NCBI GenBank assembly: GCA_949825065.1
Contig: OX463863.1
Span: 22,127,933-22,191,932, forward strand
DNA from: Odontocerum albicorne
Lineage: Eukaryota; Arthropoda; Insecta; Trichoptera; Odontoceridae
DNA length: 64,000 nucleotides
Direction: 5' to 3'
The notes under the pieces are model-generated. The model was not told where the DNA came from, ran no database searches, and saw only the letters and a program-made list of their open reading frames with translations. Below, piece after piece: positions 15,377 to 24,692 of this stretch. A program made the translations under genes and the position numbers. Numbering within the stretch: the first letter of the stretch is position 1; every line of letters starts with the position of its first letter.

Positions 15377-15631
15377 ATATTAAAGCCCAGCCATCTTATG
15401 ATACATTCAATAAAGAAGTTACCTCAGTAATGAGTTCACAAAGGCAATCCTATGATGTGGAATTGGAAATTGGTTCAGATTTTGTCATAAAAGAAGAAAA
15501 TGTAGAAGAGGATACTGCGCCAGCATTATCTGATATTGCTATGGACATACAGGAAGCGGATATAAAAAAAGAATTTGCTCAGGACAGTAACACAGAGACT
15601 GTTGATGTTTCTGACACGCATGCAATAACGA
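15377..15631 (+). CDS. ZNF A, coding exon 2 (second acidic module)
   Basis: This 255-bp exon lies between the acceptor TTTTTTTCATAG and a consensus donor A|GTGAGT. It is phase 1 at both ends, so it could be skipped without breaking the frame. It encodes residues 61-145. The part from IKEENVEEDTAP to EADIKKEFAQD mirrors exon 1 (VKxE ... DTAAVFP ... EADIKQECAQD), so exons 1 and 2 look like an internal duplication. It carries two more hydrophobic-K-x-E motifs (IKEE, IKKE), the first followed by acidic residues as in negatively charged sumoylation sites. Intron 1 is 592 bp and intron 2 is 326 bp. Confidence 0.85.
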
Positions 15632-15957
15632 GTGAGTATAATTATTTTAATTGTAATCTGAATAAGTTTTCGCTTATTCATTAAAATCTTAACAACACAA
15701 TTTTTTTTTATTTGTTTTGAAATAGGATTCAAGGTAAGCCTTAGCATAAATGATAAAGTTAAAATATTTTCATCTTACCCCTGTCAATTTTTTTCTAAGT
15801 TAACAATTCAATACAAGTTAATTGTTGTATGAATCAAAGAGCTCAAATTTGAGAAATTCTTTATTACAAAATGAACTAAGATCTATCTTTTCAACCCTTC
15901 AATATTCAAAAGTATATATAAATCAGAGATTTTTTCTTAATTTTCATATATTTTTAG

Positions 15958-17264
15958 ATTCAGGTGATATGAGCAACATTTATAAAAATAATCCATCTGG
16001 ACAGAATTCCTATGGTTGTGGAAATTGTTCACAGACATTCTCACGAAAAGATAAATTAAGAGATCATGAAAGGATTCATAGTGGAGAGAAGCCTTACAGC
16101 TGTGGGGAATGTGGTAAGACTTTCTCACGAAAAGATCAGTTGAAATCTCATGAAAAGATTCATAGTGGAGAAAAGCCTTACAGCTGTGGACAATGTGATA
16201 AAACATTCTCACAAAAATGCCTCTTAAAATCTCATGAAAGGTTTCATAGTGGAGAGAAGTCTTACAGCTGTGAAAAATGTGATAAGGCATTCTCACAAAA
16301 ATGCCTTTTTAAATCTCACGAAAGGATTCATAGTGAAGAGAAGCCTTACAGCTGTGGACAATGTGATAAGACATTCTCACAAAAACGCCATTTAGATTAT
16401 CATGAAAGGAGTCATAGTGGAGAGAAGCCTTACAGCTGTGGACAATGTGATAAGACATTCTCACAAAAACGCCATTTAGATTATCATGAAAGGAGTCATA
16501 GTGGAGAGAAGCCTTACAGCTGTGGACAATGTGATAAGAGATTCTCACAAAAATGCCTTTTAAAATCTCACGAAAGGCTTCATAGTGAAGAGAAGTCTTA
16601 CAGATGTGGACAATGTGATAAGACATTCTCACAAAAAAGTTATTTAAAAAATCATGAAAGGATTCATAGTGGAGAGAAGCCTTTCAGCTGTGGACAATGT
16701 GATAAGACATTCTTACGAAAAGATTGTTTGAATTCTCATGAAATGATTCATAGTGGAGAGAAGCCTTACAGCTGTGGAAAATGTGATAAGATATTCTCAC
16801 GAAAAGATAAATTAAAATCTCATGAAAAAATTCATAGTGGAGAGACACCTTACAGATGTGGACAATGTGATAAGACATTCTTACGAAAAGATTGTTTGAA
16901 TTCTCATGAAAGGATTCATAGTGGAGAGAAGCCTTACAATTGTGGTCAATGTGATAAGAGATTCTCACAAAAAGATAAATTAAAATCTCATGAAATAATT
17001 CACAGTGGAAAGAAGCCTTACAGCTGTGGACAATGTGATAAGGTATTCTCACGAAAAGATAATTTAAAATCTCATGAAAGAATTCATAGTGGAGAGAAAC
17101 CTTATAGCTGTGGCCAATGTGATAAGACATTCTTACGAAAAGATTGTTTGAATTCGCATGAAAGGATTCATAGAGGAGAGAAGCCTTATAGTTGTGGACA
17201 ATGTGATAAGACATTCTCACAAAAATACCTTTTAAAATCTCATAAAAGGATTCATAATGGATAG
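15958..17264 (+). CDS. ZNF A, coding exon 3: 15 tandem C2H2 fingers
   Basis: The exon starts after TTTTTAG and reads N-S-G-D-M-S-N-I-Y before fifteen 28-residue C2H2 fingers (protein residues about 164-580). Spliced length is 580 aa. Each finger follows C-x2-C-x12-H-x3-H, with the near-invariant scaffold YSCGQCDKTFS.K..LKSH and the linker HSGEKP (mostly S where T is usual). Variation concentrates at the helix positions that contact DNA (-1, 2, 3), so the family diversifies in binding specificity. Fingers 5 and 6 are an exact 84-bp duplication. The reading frame ends at TAG (17262), which corresponds to the GAG of an ordinary linker; the other copies carry one further finger up to a shared TGA. 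Likely nuclear DNA-binding protein; target unknown. Confidence 0.9.
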
Positions 17265-17690
17265 AAACCTTACAGCTGTGGACAATGCGATAAGACATTC
17301 TCACAAAAAGATAAATTTAAATCTCATGGTAGGATTCACAGTTGAGAGAAGCGCTTCAACTGTGAAAATTGTGTGAGTACATTATATGATAATGCAAATT
17401 TAATTCGCCACTTGAGGATTCTTATTGGAGAGAAGTCCTACAGTTGTATGAATTGTGCGAGAATATTTTCAAAAAAATGACTTAATATTCCATTTAAGGA
17501 TTCATGCTGGAGAAACTTGACAGCTGTGGACAGTGTGGGAAGCAGTCTCAATAGAAGTTAAGGATTCATAGTGGATAAGAGCCCTTAAAGCTATGGGAAT
17601 TGTGGGAAGACATTTTTTGATAAAGGTTATTTAATATCCTGTGTAAGGAATCACAGTGAAGAGAAATACTGAAACGGCATTGTGGAATTA
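17265..17690 (+). pseudogene. Decaying finger remnants after the ZNF A stop
   Basis: After the TAG the same frame continues through a complete finger (KPYSCGQCDKTFSQKDK) to a TGA at about 17343 that is also present in the B, C, E and G copies. It then continues through degraded fingers (NCENCVSTLYDNANLIRHL, SYSCMNCARIFSKK) with more stops. In A the cysteines of the first post-TGA finger are still present; in B and C one has become a stop. This may serve only as 3' UTR, or be reached by readthrough of the shared TGA. Confidence 0.75.
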
Positions 17691-17898
17691 CATTATTAAA
17701 TCAAAGCCAGCGAGAAACTCACTTTTCAAAAAAGAATCATTTATCCTAATCTTTTAATAATAATTTTACTATTTTTCATAACTTTTGAAATAGATTTTTA
17801 GGTGTTAAATTTTGTTGTTTTACTGTTTAATAAATTAATAACCTGTATTTTGATGCACTAGCCTGGACACTGGCTGGATTAATGTTATGTTTATTATC

Positions 17899-17904
17899 AA
17901 TAAA
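17899..17904 (+). promoter_or_regulatory. Poly(A) signal candidate, ZNF A
   Basis: AATAAA in TTATCAATAAAACTG, conserved at the same relative place in B (30806) and C (59607). A second AATAAA lies about 70 bp upstream. Confidence 0.6.
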
Positions 17905-17929
17905 ACTGTTTGAATTATTGGATTTTTTT

Positions 17930-18220
17930 ATTATATTGATACCACCTCCCAGTAATAGAAAAATGAAATGTCTCTATGGTAGTACTACCGTGACTGGAGG
18001 AGCGTATACAGGGGGCTCAAGGTGACAATAACAACTCAAGTAATTTTTTTTATGAAATTTGGAAGCAGTTCAGGTAGGGTACCCGGGTTAGTCCGAGAAT
18101 AATGCTAGGACTGCTCGAGGTGAGCGGCAATGCTGGTCCAAGCTAGACAGCAAATCTTTGAATTCAGAAACTGTTAAATGCTTGTCCCTGTATAGTATAC
18201 TGATGGTGGGTTAGTGAAAA
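17930..18220 (+). repeat. Shared 3'-flank segment of the ZNF units
   Basis: This begins with GATACCACCTCCCAGTAATAG and is repeated with high identity at 30840-31090 (after B) and 59640-59940 (after C). It marks how far the duplicated unit extends beyond the gene. In A the match ends at about 18220 (GGGTTAGTGAAAA), where unrelated sequence begins; in C a mariner relic follows. Confidence 0.75.
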
Positions 18221-18416
18221 CGATCCACTATACTGCCCTCATAAGCAAAAACGCAGCTAACGGGAAAAAGCAGAAATTTAACTAAGTATCAAATTCTGAA
18301 CCATAATCCATAAAAAAAATACAGTTAACTATTTATTTCAATATAAAAATCGACATAATGTCTTCTTCAATTTTATAAAATGCTAGGGTTGTCTAAGAGA
18401 AAAGTAGTAAAATGTT

Positions 18417-18474
18417 ATTCATAAGCAAAAAGACAGCAAGTGCCTATGCGTTTGCTGCAGTTTTGCTTATGAAT
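18417..18474. repeat. Short inverted repeat
   Basis: Perfect 14-bp arms ATTCATAAGCAAAA / TTTTGCTTATGAAT with further pairing inside (CAGCAA / TTGCTG). It lies just upstream of the transposase-like relic. Confidence 0.7.
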
Positions 18475-18614
18475 CGCATTTTACTCTTTTGTTTATGAAT
18501 CACGACATTTTTGACATAACCTCAAATAAGTTACTTGTTGACTACTTAACTGACATTTTGTAAGTTGGTCTTACGCAGCATTTTATTGAATAAATATTTG
18601 TTCTATCTTATACT

Positions 18615-20304
18615 ATGAGCCGTGGGAAGAAGTTTCTCCACCTTGCATTGGCATTATCGAATAAGGCAAGGCAATGTTCAAAGTGCTGCAAATTCCGATG
18701 GAATAATGGTACGAGTGTGTAATCCACATACATATTTGTTTATAATAAGCTACAGTACCTGACAGTAAGTTATACACATCGTTTGTAGACCGTCAACTCT
18801 GCCGCATGATGCGCTAACCGCTTCGTGACTATGATACTGAACTGTAAGCGCATCGTGCGACAGATGTGACGCTCTACAAACTATGTGTAGTACTTACCGC
18901 CGGGTTCTGTGCTTCGTACTTCATTAATAATTTAGATTTTTATATGTCAGATTTAGCCAATAATTCAATTGATTTTATAGGAATGTTTATATGCTGTTGA
19001 AGAAAAAGAGAATGTTGAACCCAGTAATAATTATATTAATTGGGCAACAATTGAGAATGTTGAAATTGTTGAAGGATCTGACTCTTCTCTACAAGATTCA
19101 CTTCCATCTCTGACAAAATGAGGTACAGGAAGGAAAAGAAAACTCAAAATACCAGCTATTGTTAGACAATTACAAGCAAAACATATCCTCTGCGGGACCG
19201 GGACCCGACCCTTGCGATACTAATGTGTGCTAAATGAAGTGTCTAATAATTATTGATAATAATCGAAGAAAAATAATACATCAGCAATTAATGGAAATGT
19301 CTGGGAAGGATCAACATTCATAAATAGTACATATGTTAGCAAACTGCCAACGTAAACCAGTAAATAAACAGGCTATCATAAAAAATTCACTATGAAGTAT
19401 TTTTTTACAGATGAGCAAAATACCCTGCAACACATTTGTAAGTTTTTTTTAACATCTTTGGAGTATCATGGTAAAAACGATTCTGTTTTTTGTACAGGTT
19501 ACAAAAGAAAACGCCTCTATATTCATTAACCATATTCAAAGATGGGCGAGGTCCACAAGCAGCAGTTAATAAAATAGACAAGGCCCCAATTTCTGCGCAT
19601 ATTGAAATTTTTCACCCTACGATTTCTCATTCTAGAAAGGAGTGTGCTCCCCGTATTCGTTACTTGCCAAGTGACATTAGTATAACTTTGATGCATCAAG
19701 ATTTCATAATGAAACATCCGCATCTGAAGTGCTCGTATGATGCATATAGAAATGTGTTAAATGAGATGAAAATACATTTCAACAAATTGGGGCATGAAGA
19801 ATGTGAGCATTAAACACTTCAAAAAGAACATTGTATGCCACATGATTGGGACATGTGTGTTTCAATCGTCTGGCATACAAGGTTTTTTTTATGAAGTAGT
19901 TTCAAAAGTCAATTCAGGAAAGACTGAAGTAAAAGCCACAAATCATTTGGATTTCTTTAAGTGGAAGGATGGATCATACAATTATAAAATTAATAATAAA
20001 AAAGTCAACCCACGCAGACCTTACATAAAGGACATCTTAATTGTCAAAGCCTTCAGAGGGAATACATTAATAAAATATAAAACTTGATTTGAGAATGATT
20101 CCGCGGAGTGCAAGATGAACTTTTTAAGTAAACCTTATCTTAGCATAGCTAAACTTCAAGCATGCACCTATATGTTACTGTACCGCACCTTGCGGAGTGA
20201 ATGGAGAAAAGAAGAAAGCCATAAGAGAAAAACTGGGCAAAGTTATGCCCAAAACTAGGATCATGTTTTGGGAGAATCTTCCCACCAATAATAATTATAA
20301 TTGA
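18615..20304 (+). pseudogene. Degenerate transposase-like gene of an unnamed arthropod family
   Basis: Three protein segments can be followed. The N-terminal piece is at 18615-18708 (MSRGKKFLHLALALSNKARQ, with a CSKCC motif) ending at a possible donor. A middle piece starts near 18981 after a TTTTATAG acceptor. The clearest piece, 19490-19813, contains ISAHIEIFHPTISHSRKE, RYLPSDISITLMHQDF and KLGHEECE. A C-terminal piece at 19794-20304 includes ATNHLDFFKWKDGS and ends REKLGKVMPKTRIMFWENL. Frameshifts and stops separate the pieces. From memory, proteins with this arrangement (HNPxISHYRREHAP-like and FFKWKD-like motifs) are multicopy in arthropods and probably mobile-element encoded; I cannot name the family. 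An AATAAA follows near 20397. The segment is absent from the B and C copies, so it inserted into or beside unit A. Confidence 0.45.
18763..18899. repeat. Foldback element (~55-bp imperfect inverted repeat)
   Basis: The left arm begins CAGTAAGTTATACACATCG and the right arm, reverse-complemented, begins CGGTAAGTACTACACATAG. The arms stay alignable for about 55 bp and flank a loop of roughly 25 bp. It sits between the first two segments of the transposase-like relic, in what would be its intron. It resembles a small MITE; no clear target duplication was found. Confidence 0.65.
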
Positions 20305-20639
20305 TTTGTGTTCAAATGTATTATATACCTATTATGATTAAAATATTATATTAATGACAATAAAAATTATTCTTTCTGTTTCTTGTATTTTATATTCAAA
20401 TAAAACTTACAATTGTGAAATAATTAATAGGATTCTGTGAGCGCTATTATATCCGCATTTTGCAAAAGCGCATTTTCCTGGAATTCTTGGAGTTTGGTAG
20501 TGAGACCTCTAACATTTTGATAACAAATTCTAATTTTTCCTGTTTTGCTCATTTTCTACACTTGGCTTTTAAGCTTTTTAAAAATATGAATTTTGAGACA
20601 GCTATCCCTACGGGCCATCACATCTCGTATATAAAAAAA

Positions 20640-21560
20640 AAAATTGGCTTCTCCGAAGTAATTTCAATTTTTCAGGTCACATTTAAATAAGAAATGGTGC
20701 CAAATACTCGTGAATTCATAACATGAAATGTTATTAATACTCCTAGTATCTCGGGGATCCCTCAGGTCATAAATCATAATTAAAACAGAAGCCTTCTATT
20801 GTTATATTTGTTTTCAGTGCAACTTTATAATTTAATGTTTACTTACATTAAATGTGCTCTCTGGATACAATAAATTATTTATGTTAGCAATGAGCTAGTG
20901 GTCTTTCTTCTTCTTGAGTTATGGCCCTGAACTGAAATAGTATTTATTTTATTAATGCTTCTCGGCTAGACAGCAAGAATTTGCGTCTATGTTTTTTTTT
21001 GTATGGAAAACATGGCATAATTTGACACCGCGTCTTGACTTAGCATTGTCGTATATTCATCCATAAACAGGAATTCACGACCATTATTCAAGAAGAAGAC
21101 ACCACGTATTTTGTGTATACTCTAAACGTAGAAGGTCATGGCTATTATTTAAGAAGATGAAGACACCGCGCATACTCCATCAGATATAGGAGTGCATGGC
21201 CATTATTCAGGAAGAAGAGTGTGTTAGTCTTGTCAAATTGTACTGTCAATTAGGTATTGCTTTGTTATTTTTTTTTAATATTTTTCGTTTTTTTCTTTTT
21301 TGCCAGTAGATTACGTTATCGATTTAGAGGTTCATTCTGACCGCTTCACGATTATTTTATAACGAACCGTAAGGAAGGAAAAACATATATACTATCAAAG
21401 AAAATGTCTATAAATGTGTAATTATAAATATCAGCAATGTTTTAATAAACAATTTTCATAAGATGTAATAACAGAATCATGGTTCAGTAGCTTTGTCTGC
21501 GGTAAAGAATTATTTAGTGACAGGTAAAGACATTGTTATTTACGTTAAAGGAAAAATAAG
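20640..21560 (+). repeat. Dispersed ZNF-unit flank with 'GGCCATTATTC' units
   Basis: Noncoding flank related to 22180-23070 and 53600-54900 on + and to 38380-39020, 51180-52440 and 62640-63300 in reverse. Within it, 21065-21240 has three imperfect tandem units of about 55-65 bp, each containing CCATTATTCAAGAAGAAGA or a variant followed by an ACTCCAT-type segment. No coding region recognised. Confidence 0.6.
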
Positions 21561-21607
21561 GAAATAAAAACTTATTTTATATGTGTTGTGTTCACCACAG
21601 GTTTATT

Positions 21608-22140
21608 TTAGGTTTCGAAGACTACCGTCTTCATCGTCAGGTGAAGATAAACTAAAAAATATTTTTCTGTATAAGTGTGAATAATACAATATAATATAAG
21701 ATGGATGTGGTAGGGGAAGAGAAGTGGGGAGAGATGTGATACAATGGTGAATGGGGCGGGGAAAAATGAAAGTGAATCTTTAAGGCAGGACAAGTCTGAA
21801 TATCCAGTGGAGGAGATCTTAAATAGGAAACATTAAGCAGAGGGCTATTATGGAAATTTGTTTGGTTGTTGATGATATTTAAATGTAATTTTATACAATT
21901 TTTAAATTCGAGAATTTCAAAATTGTCGAGCCGCAATCCCCCTCGGTTTATATGTAGAATTGGCAAACCACGATTAATATCGAACGAATGGTTGTTTTCA
22001 ATCAGGTGGTTAGCGAACTCTGAAAAATTATTGTTGTTCAGACATCTTAAATGTTCCTTAACTCATTTTACAAGACTTGTAAAACGAGTTAAGTCACTTT
22101 ATTCCTTTCCGTATTGGTTTTCTATCAGCTCTGTACATCT
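21608..22140 (-). mobile_element. Penelope-like element fragment: GIY-YIG C-terminus plus 3' end
   Basis: Read on the minus strand, this encodes the end of a Penelope-like protein: VKEHLRCLNNNNFSEFANHL, IENNHSFDINRGLPILHINR, then EILEFKNCIKLHLNIINNQT and FHNSPLL. That matches the C-terminal part of the GIY-YIG endonuclease region and tail of such elements. A stop lies just before VKEHL, and the reverse transcriptase part is absent (5'-truncated). At the 3' end, 21611-21640 forms CTGACGA-T-GAAGAC-GGTA-GTCTTC-GAAACC, a perfect 6-bp stem next to hammerhead-like core bases. The tail differs from the PLE family in gene D, so this is a second lineage. It interrupts flank sequence that is continuous at 53455-53680. 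Confidence 0.7.
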
Positions 22141-23110
22141 TCTAATGGCATGAACATGAATAATTGTGTACATTTGTTATGTTTTTTACATTCCACTTAT
22201 TTAAAAAATATGGCTCGCTGGAAGTAATTTAAAAATGTTATTGCTAATTTAAATGTGAAGTTGCACCAAACACTTGTGAATGGTCCTTTTCAATGTTTTT
22301 AGTATCTCAGGGATCCCTCATGTCATTAATCATAATTAAAACAAAAACACCTATTTTAATATTTATATTCAGTGCAAATTTATAATTTAATTTTTACTTG
22401 AACATATTTGATCTTGGAATCTGACTTAAATAAAACTAATTATTTATGTAAGCAATTTACTATATAGTGTTCCATCTATTAAGGCAATCTGTGCTAGAGA
22501 GCGAGAATTTGAGTCTATGGTGTTTTCTATGGAGTGAAACTGTCACAAACATCATTTAACAATAGCGTATATCTTTCATATATAGGAGTTTACGGGCATT
22601 ATTCGAGAAGAAGAACTGTCAATAAAGCATCACTTGACACTGGCGTATATTCCTTCATGTAGAGGAATTCACAGCCTTTATTCAAGAAGAAGACACCGCG
22701 TATCTGGCAAATACTCCATACCTTGCGTTCACGGCCAAGATGAAGTCACTGCGCATACTCCATCAGATAAAGGAATGCATGGCCATTATTCAGAAATAAT
22801 AGTGTTATTCCTGTGCAATTGGTCCGTGCATTAGGTTTTAAAAATTTACGATTTATTTTTTCAATGTTTTCGTTTTTGTGAGTTGATCATGTTATTGATT
22901 TAGAGGTTCATTCTGCCCGCTTCACGGTGATAGTATATCAGTGTGCGCTGCTTGATAAAGTGTCATTTCTTGTTTTAAAAAGGCATACTTATACCTCAAT
23001 TCATTTTGACAGTTGATCTGCTGGGATAGCGTTACATCAGTACAATAGAGGTTTTACAATTTTTTCCATAAACTATATTAGTTCTTTTACAACAAAATCA
23101 AGTTGTTTCG
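22115..23110 (+). repeat. ZNF-unit 5' flank, copy 1
   Basis: Noncoding segment matching 53660-54960 (before gene C) and, reversed, 51180-51780. It includes tandem 'CACGGCCATTATTCAAGAAG'-type units at about 22575-22800 and a conserved stretch near 22870-23100 (TTAGAGGTTCATTCTGCCCG, then ACAATAGAGGTTTTACA). Confidence 0.65.
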
Positions 23111-23199
23111 TTCAAACTCTACTTACTTTATGCAAAAAATTGCATTTTTATGTTATTTAAAAAAATCCTGTCAAATCAAACAAAAACATATTTTCACGA

Positions 23200-23880
23200 A
23201 CATTTTCCATTTAAAATTAACTTGAATCAGTGAATAGCTGCATGGAGATCCTCTCTATTTTCAGGATGAAAGGACTAGATTGAATGGAAAAATTGCTGTT
23301 CACTAATATCTTCCTTGCCAGATTTGCTTTTTCTCCAATTACAGAGAATTTACTTCTTTCTTGGGAATGCTGCGAGCTCTCTGAGTGGGGAAGACAATTT
23401 CCCCACGACAACTTAAGAAATCCTTCCACACCAGATAACTTCTTCCTGTTTTAACAATAACATCATTCAGGGAAGAAACACACATAACGCCTGTATAAAA
23501 ACAAATACTAACCACCCTTATTTAATGGAAACGCAAATCCGCCCTACCGGTAGGCTGTCCACCACTCCTTGAGACTTGTAAATTGTCACTAAAAAGTCAA
23601 TTTCGACAATGAAAAATTTATTTCCATTGGTATTTTTTTTTTGTAATCTGTGAAAGAAAAATAAATGATTCTAACATTGCAAGTACCTACCTTGCATTTG
23701 CGGACTTGTTTTACTTCAATTGGACGATTTTCTAAATTAGAATCCTCACGTCACGCAGTAGCTTCTGCATTAATGTTGTGTTTCATTTTCACTTCACCAT
23801 TACTGTGTGTTTTCATTTTCGGCTTTGCAGCATTGTTGAAGTTACATGGTTGAATTTTTGTATTGTATTTTTTTATTATT
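23200..23880 (+). promoter_or_regulatory. Conserved block upstream of ZNF B (candidate promoter / 5' exon)
   Basis: This block recurs with high identity upstream of C (55040-55700) and, on the minus strand, in shortened form upstream of D (50272-49900). Notable conserved strings are GAATAGCTGCATGGAGATCC, CTGTATAAAAACAAATACTA (a TATAAA-like box) and GTAGCTTCTGCATTAATGTT. It sits about 2.2-2.9 kb before the first coding exon. Because exon 1 is preceded by a splice acceptor, a 5' noncoding exon should lie upstream; this is the best candidate region. The small open frame at 23665-23853 has relatives in the other copies but is probably not coding. Confidence 0.35.
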
Positions 23881-23916
23881 GTTTTATATTGTGAACAAAT
23901 ACTATGCCATCTGTTA

Positions 23917-24085
23917 AAGTGTAACTCTGTTCTAATTGTTATATAAGGACAATGTATATAGCACCATTTAGATAGCGGACACAGAGTTAGAATAACCCTT
24001 GAGGGGTTATTCTAACTCTGTGTCCGCTATCTACGAGTAAATGGTGATATATACATTGTCCTTATATAATAATGAGAGTTACAAT
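23917..24085. repeat. Large palindrome with 28-bp perfect core
   Basis: The inner arms 23971-23998 and 24004-24031 pair perfectly (GATAGCGGACACAGAGTTAG continuing to AATAACCC, and the reverse complement) around a 5-nt loop. Pairing continues imperfectly to about 23917 and 24085. C (55740-55850) and D (49663-49880) carry non-palindromic or partial versions of the same sequence. Confidence 0.85.
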
Positions 24086-24086
24086 T

Positions 24087-24150
24087 CAACAAATTCAAAT
24101 ACAGAGTAAGAATGACCCCTCAAGGGTTATCCTAACTCTGGATTTGAATA
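24087..24150. repeat. Second, smaller palindrome beside the first
   Basis: ATTCAAATACAGAGTAAGAA and its imperfect complement ending TGGATTTGAAT flank the centre CCCCTCAAGGG. It reuses the CAGAGTTA / AACCC words of the larger hairpin. Confidence 0.7.
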
Positions 24151-24463
24151 TTCCAATGACAATATTACAATCTAAGTATACATAAGTGGAGTGTAACGAT
24201 AGGAAGGTAGTGGTTGTGACCATTAGATAAGGTACTACTCCGCATTTGTATATGTTCAGAAAAACATATTTGGTAAGAAAACCGCAGTAAAATTACTAAG
24301 GCCAGATAAACTACAAAAACACCTTTAAAATTCTTCCGATATGTGACAGTACCACATTAAGCTTAAGATGTAACAAAATGCTTTGTCTAGTGTTCATAGA
24401 ACATCATAAATATTTTAAAGAGACCTCTGGAAAACAAATCTACACCCACCACTAACAAAGAAG

Positions 24464-24633
24464 TTTATAATATTATTTATAGTTTAGGCATTAACTTTGT
24501 GGAGGTTTAAAGACATTGTAATTTGTTTTATCAAACGCTGTTTATTCCACTTTATGTAACGGTATAACCCTACCGGTTTCAAGGTTTTCACCTCGTCATC
24601 AGGGAGCACAAGCAAGTCGCGTCTTGTTAAATT
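24464..24633 (-). mobile_element. Short Penelope-like 3'-end insertion upstream of ZNF B
   Basis: 170 bp flanked by a direct repeat ACAAAGAAG (24455-24463 and 24634-24642). On the minus strand it has the hammerhead-like tail (24553-24607) followed by the 3' extension ending ATGCCTAAACTATAAATAAT. The same insertion, with the same flanks, is upstream of C; D has an unoccupied site (…GCAAAGAAGTTGATCG in its sense orientation). It therefore inserted in an ancestor of A, B and C after the split from D. Confidence 0.75.
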
Positions 24634-24692
24634 ACAAAGAAGATTATCATGTCACAAAAGGTGTAATTTACTAAAATCATGCATTGAATATA

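Noticed and set aside
15958..17264. CRISPR-like regular repeats at 84-bp spacing
   Set aside because: They are coding C2H2 finger repeats in a eukaryotic gene.
15937..17304. Long minus-strand frames antisense to the finger arrays (MRMSYHIVHSCKASLHYESF type), also at 27433-29052, 41044-42299 (+) and 58076-59212
   Set aside because: The 84-bp finger repeat happens to be open on the opposite strand; each is an exact shadow of the fingers and recurs only where they do.
23665..23853. A 62-codon frame with relatives at 50181-49909 and 54269-54042
   Set aside because: Conserved because the upstream block is duplicated; frame lengths and ends differ between copies and indels are not multiples of three, so coding is unlikely.
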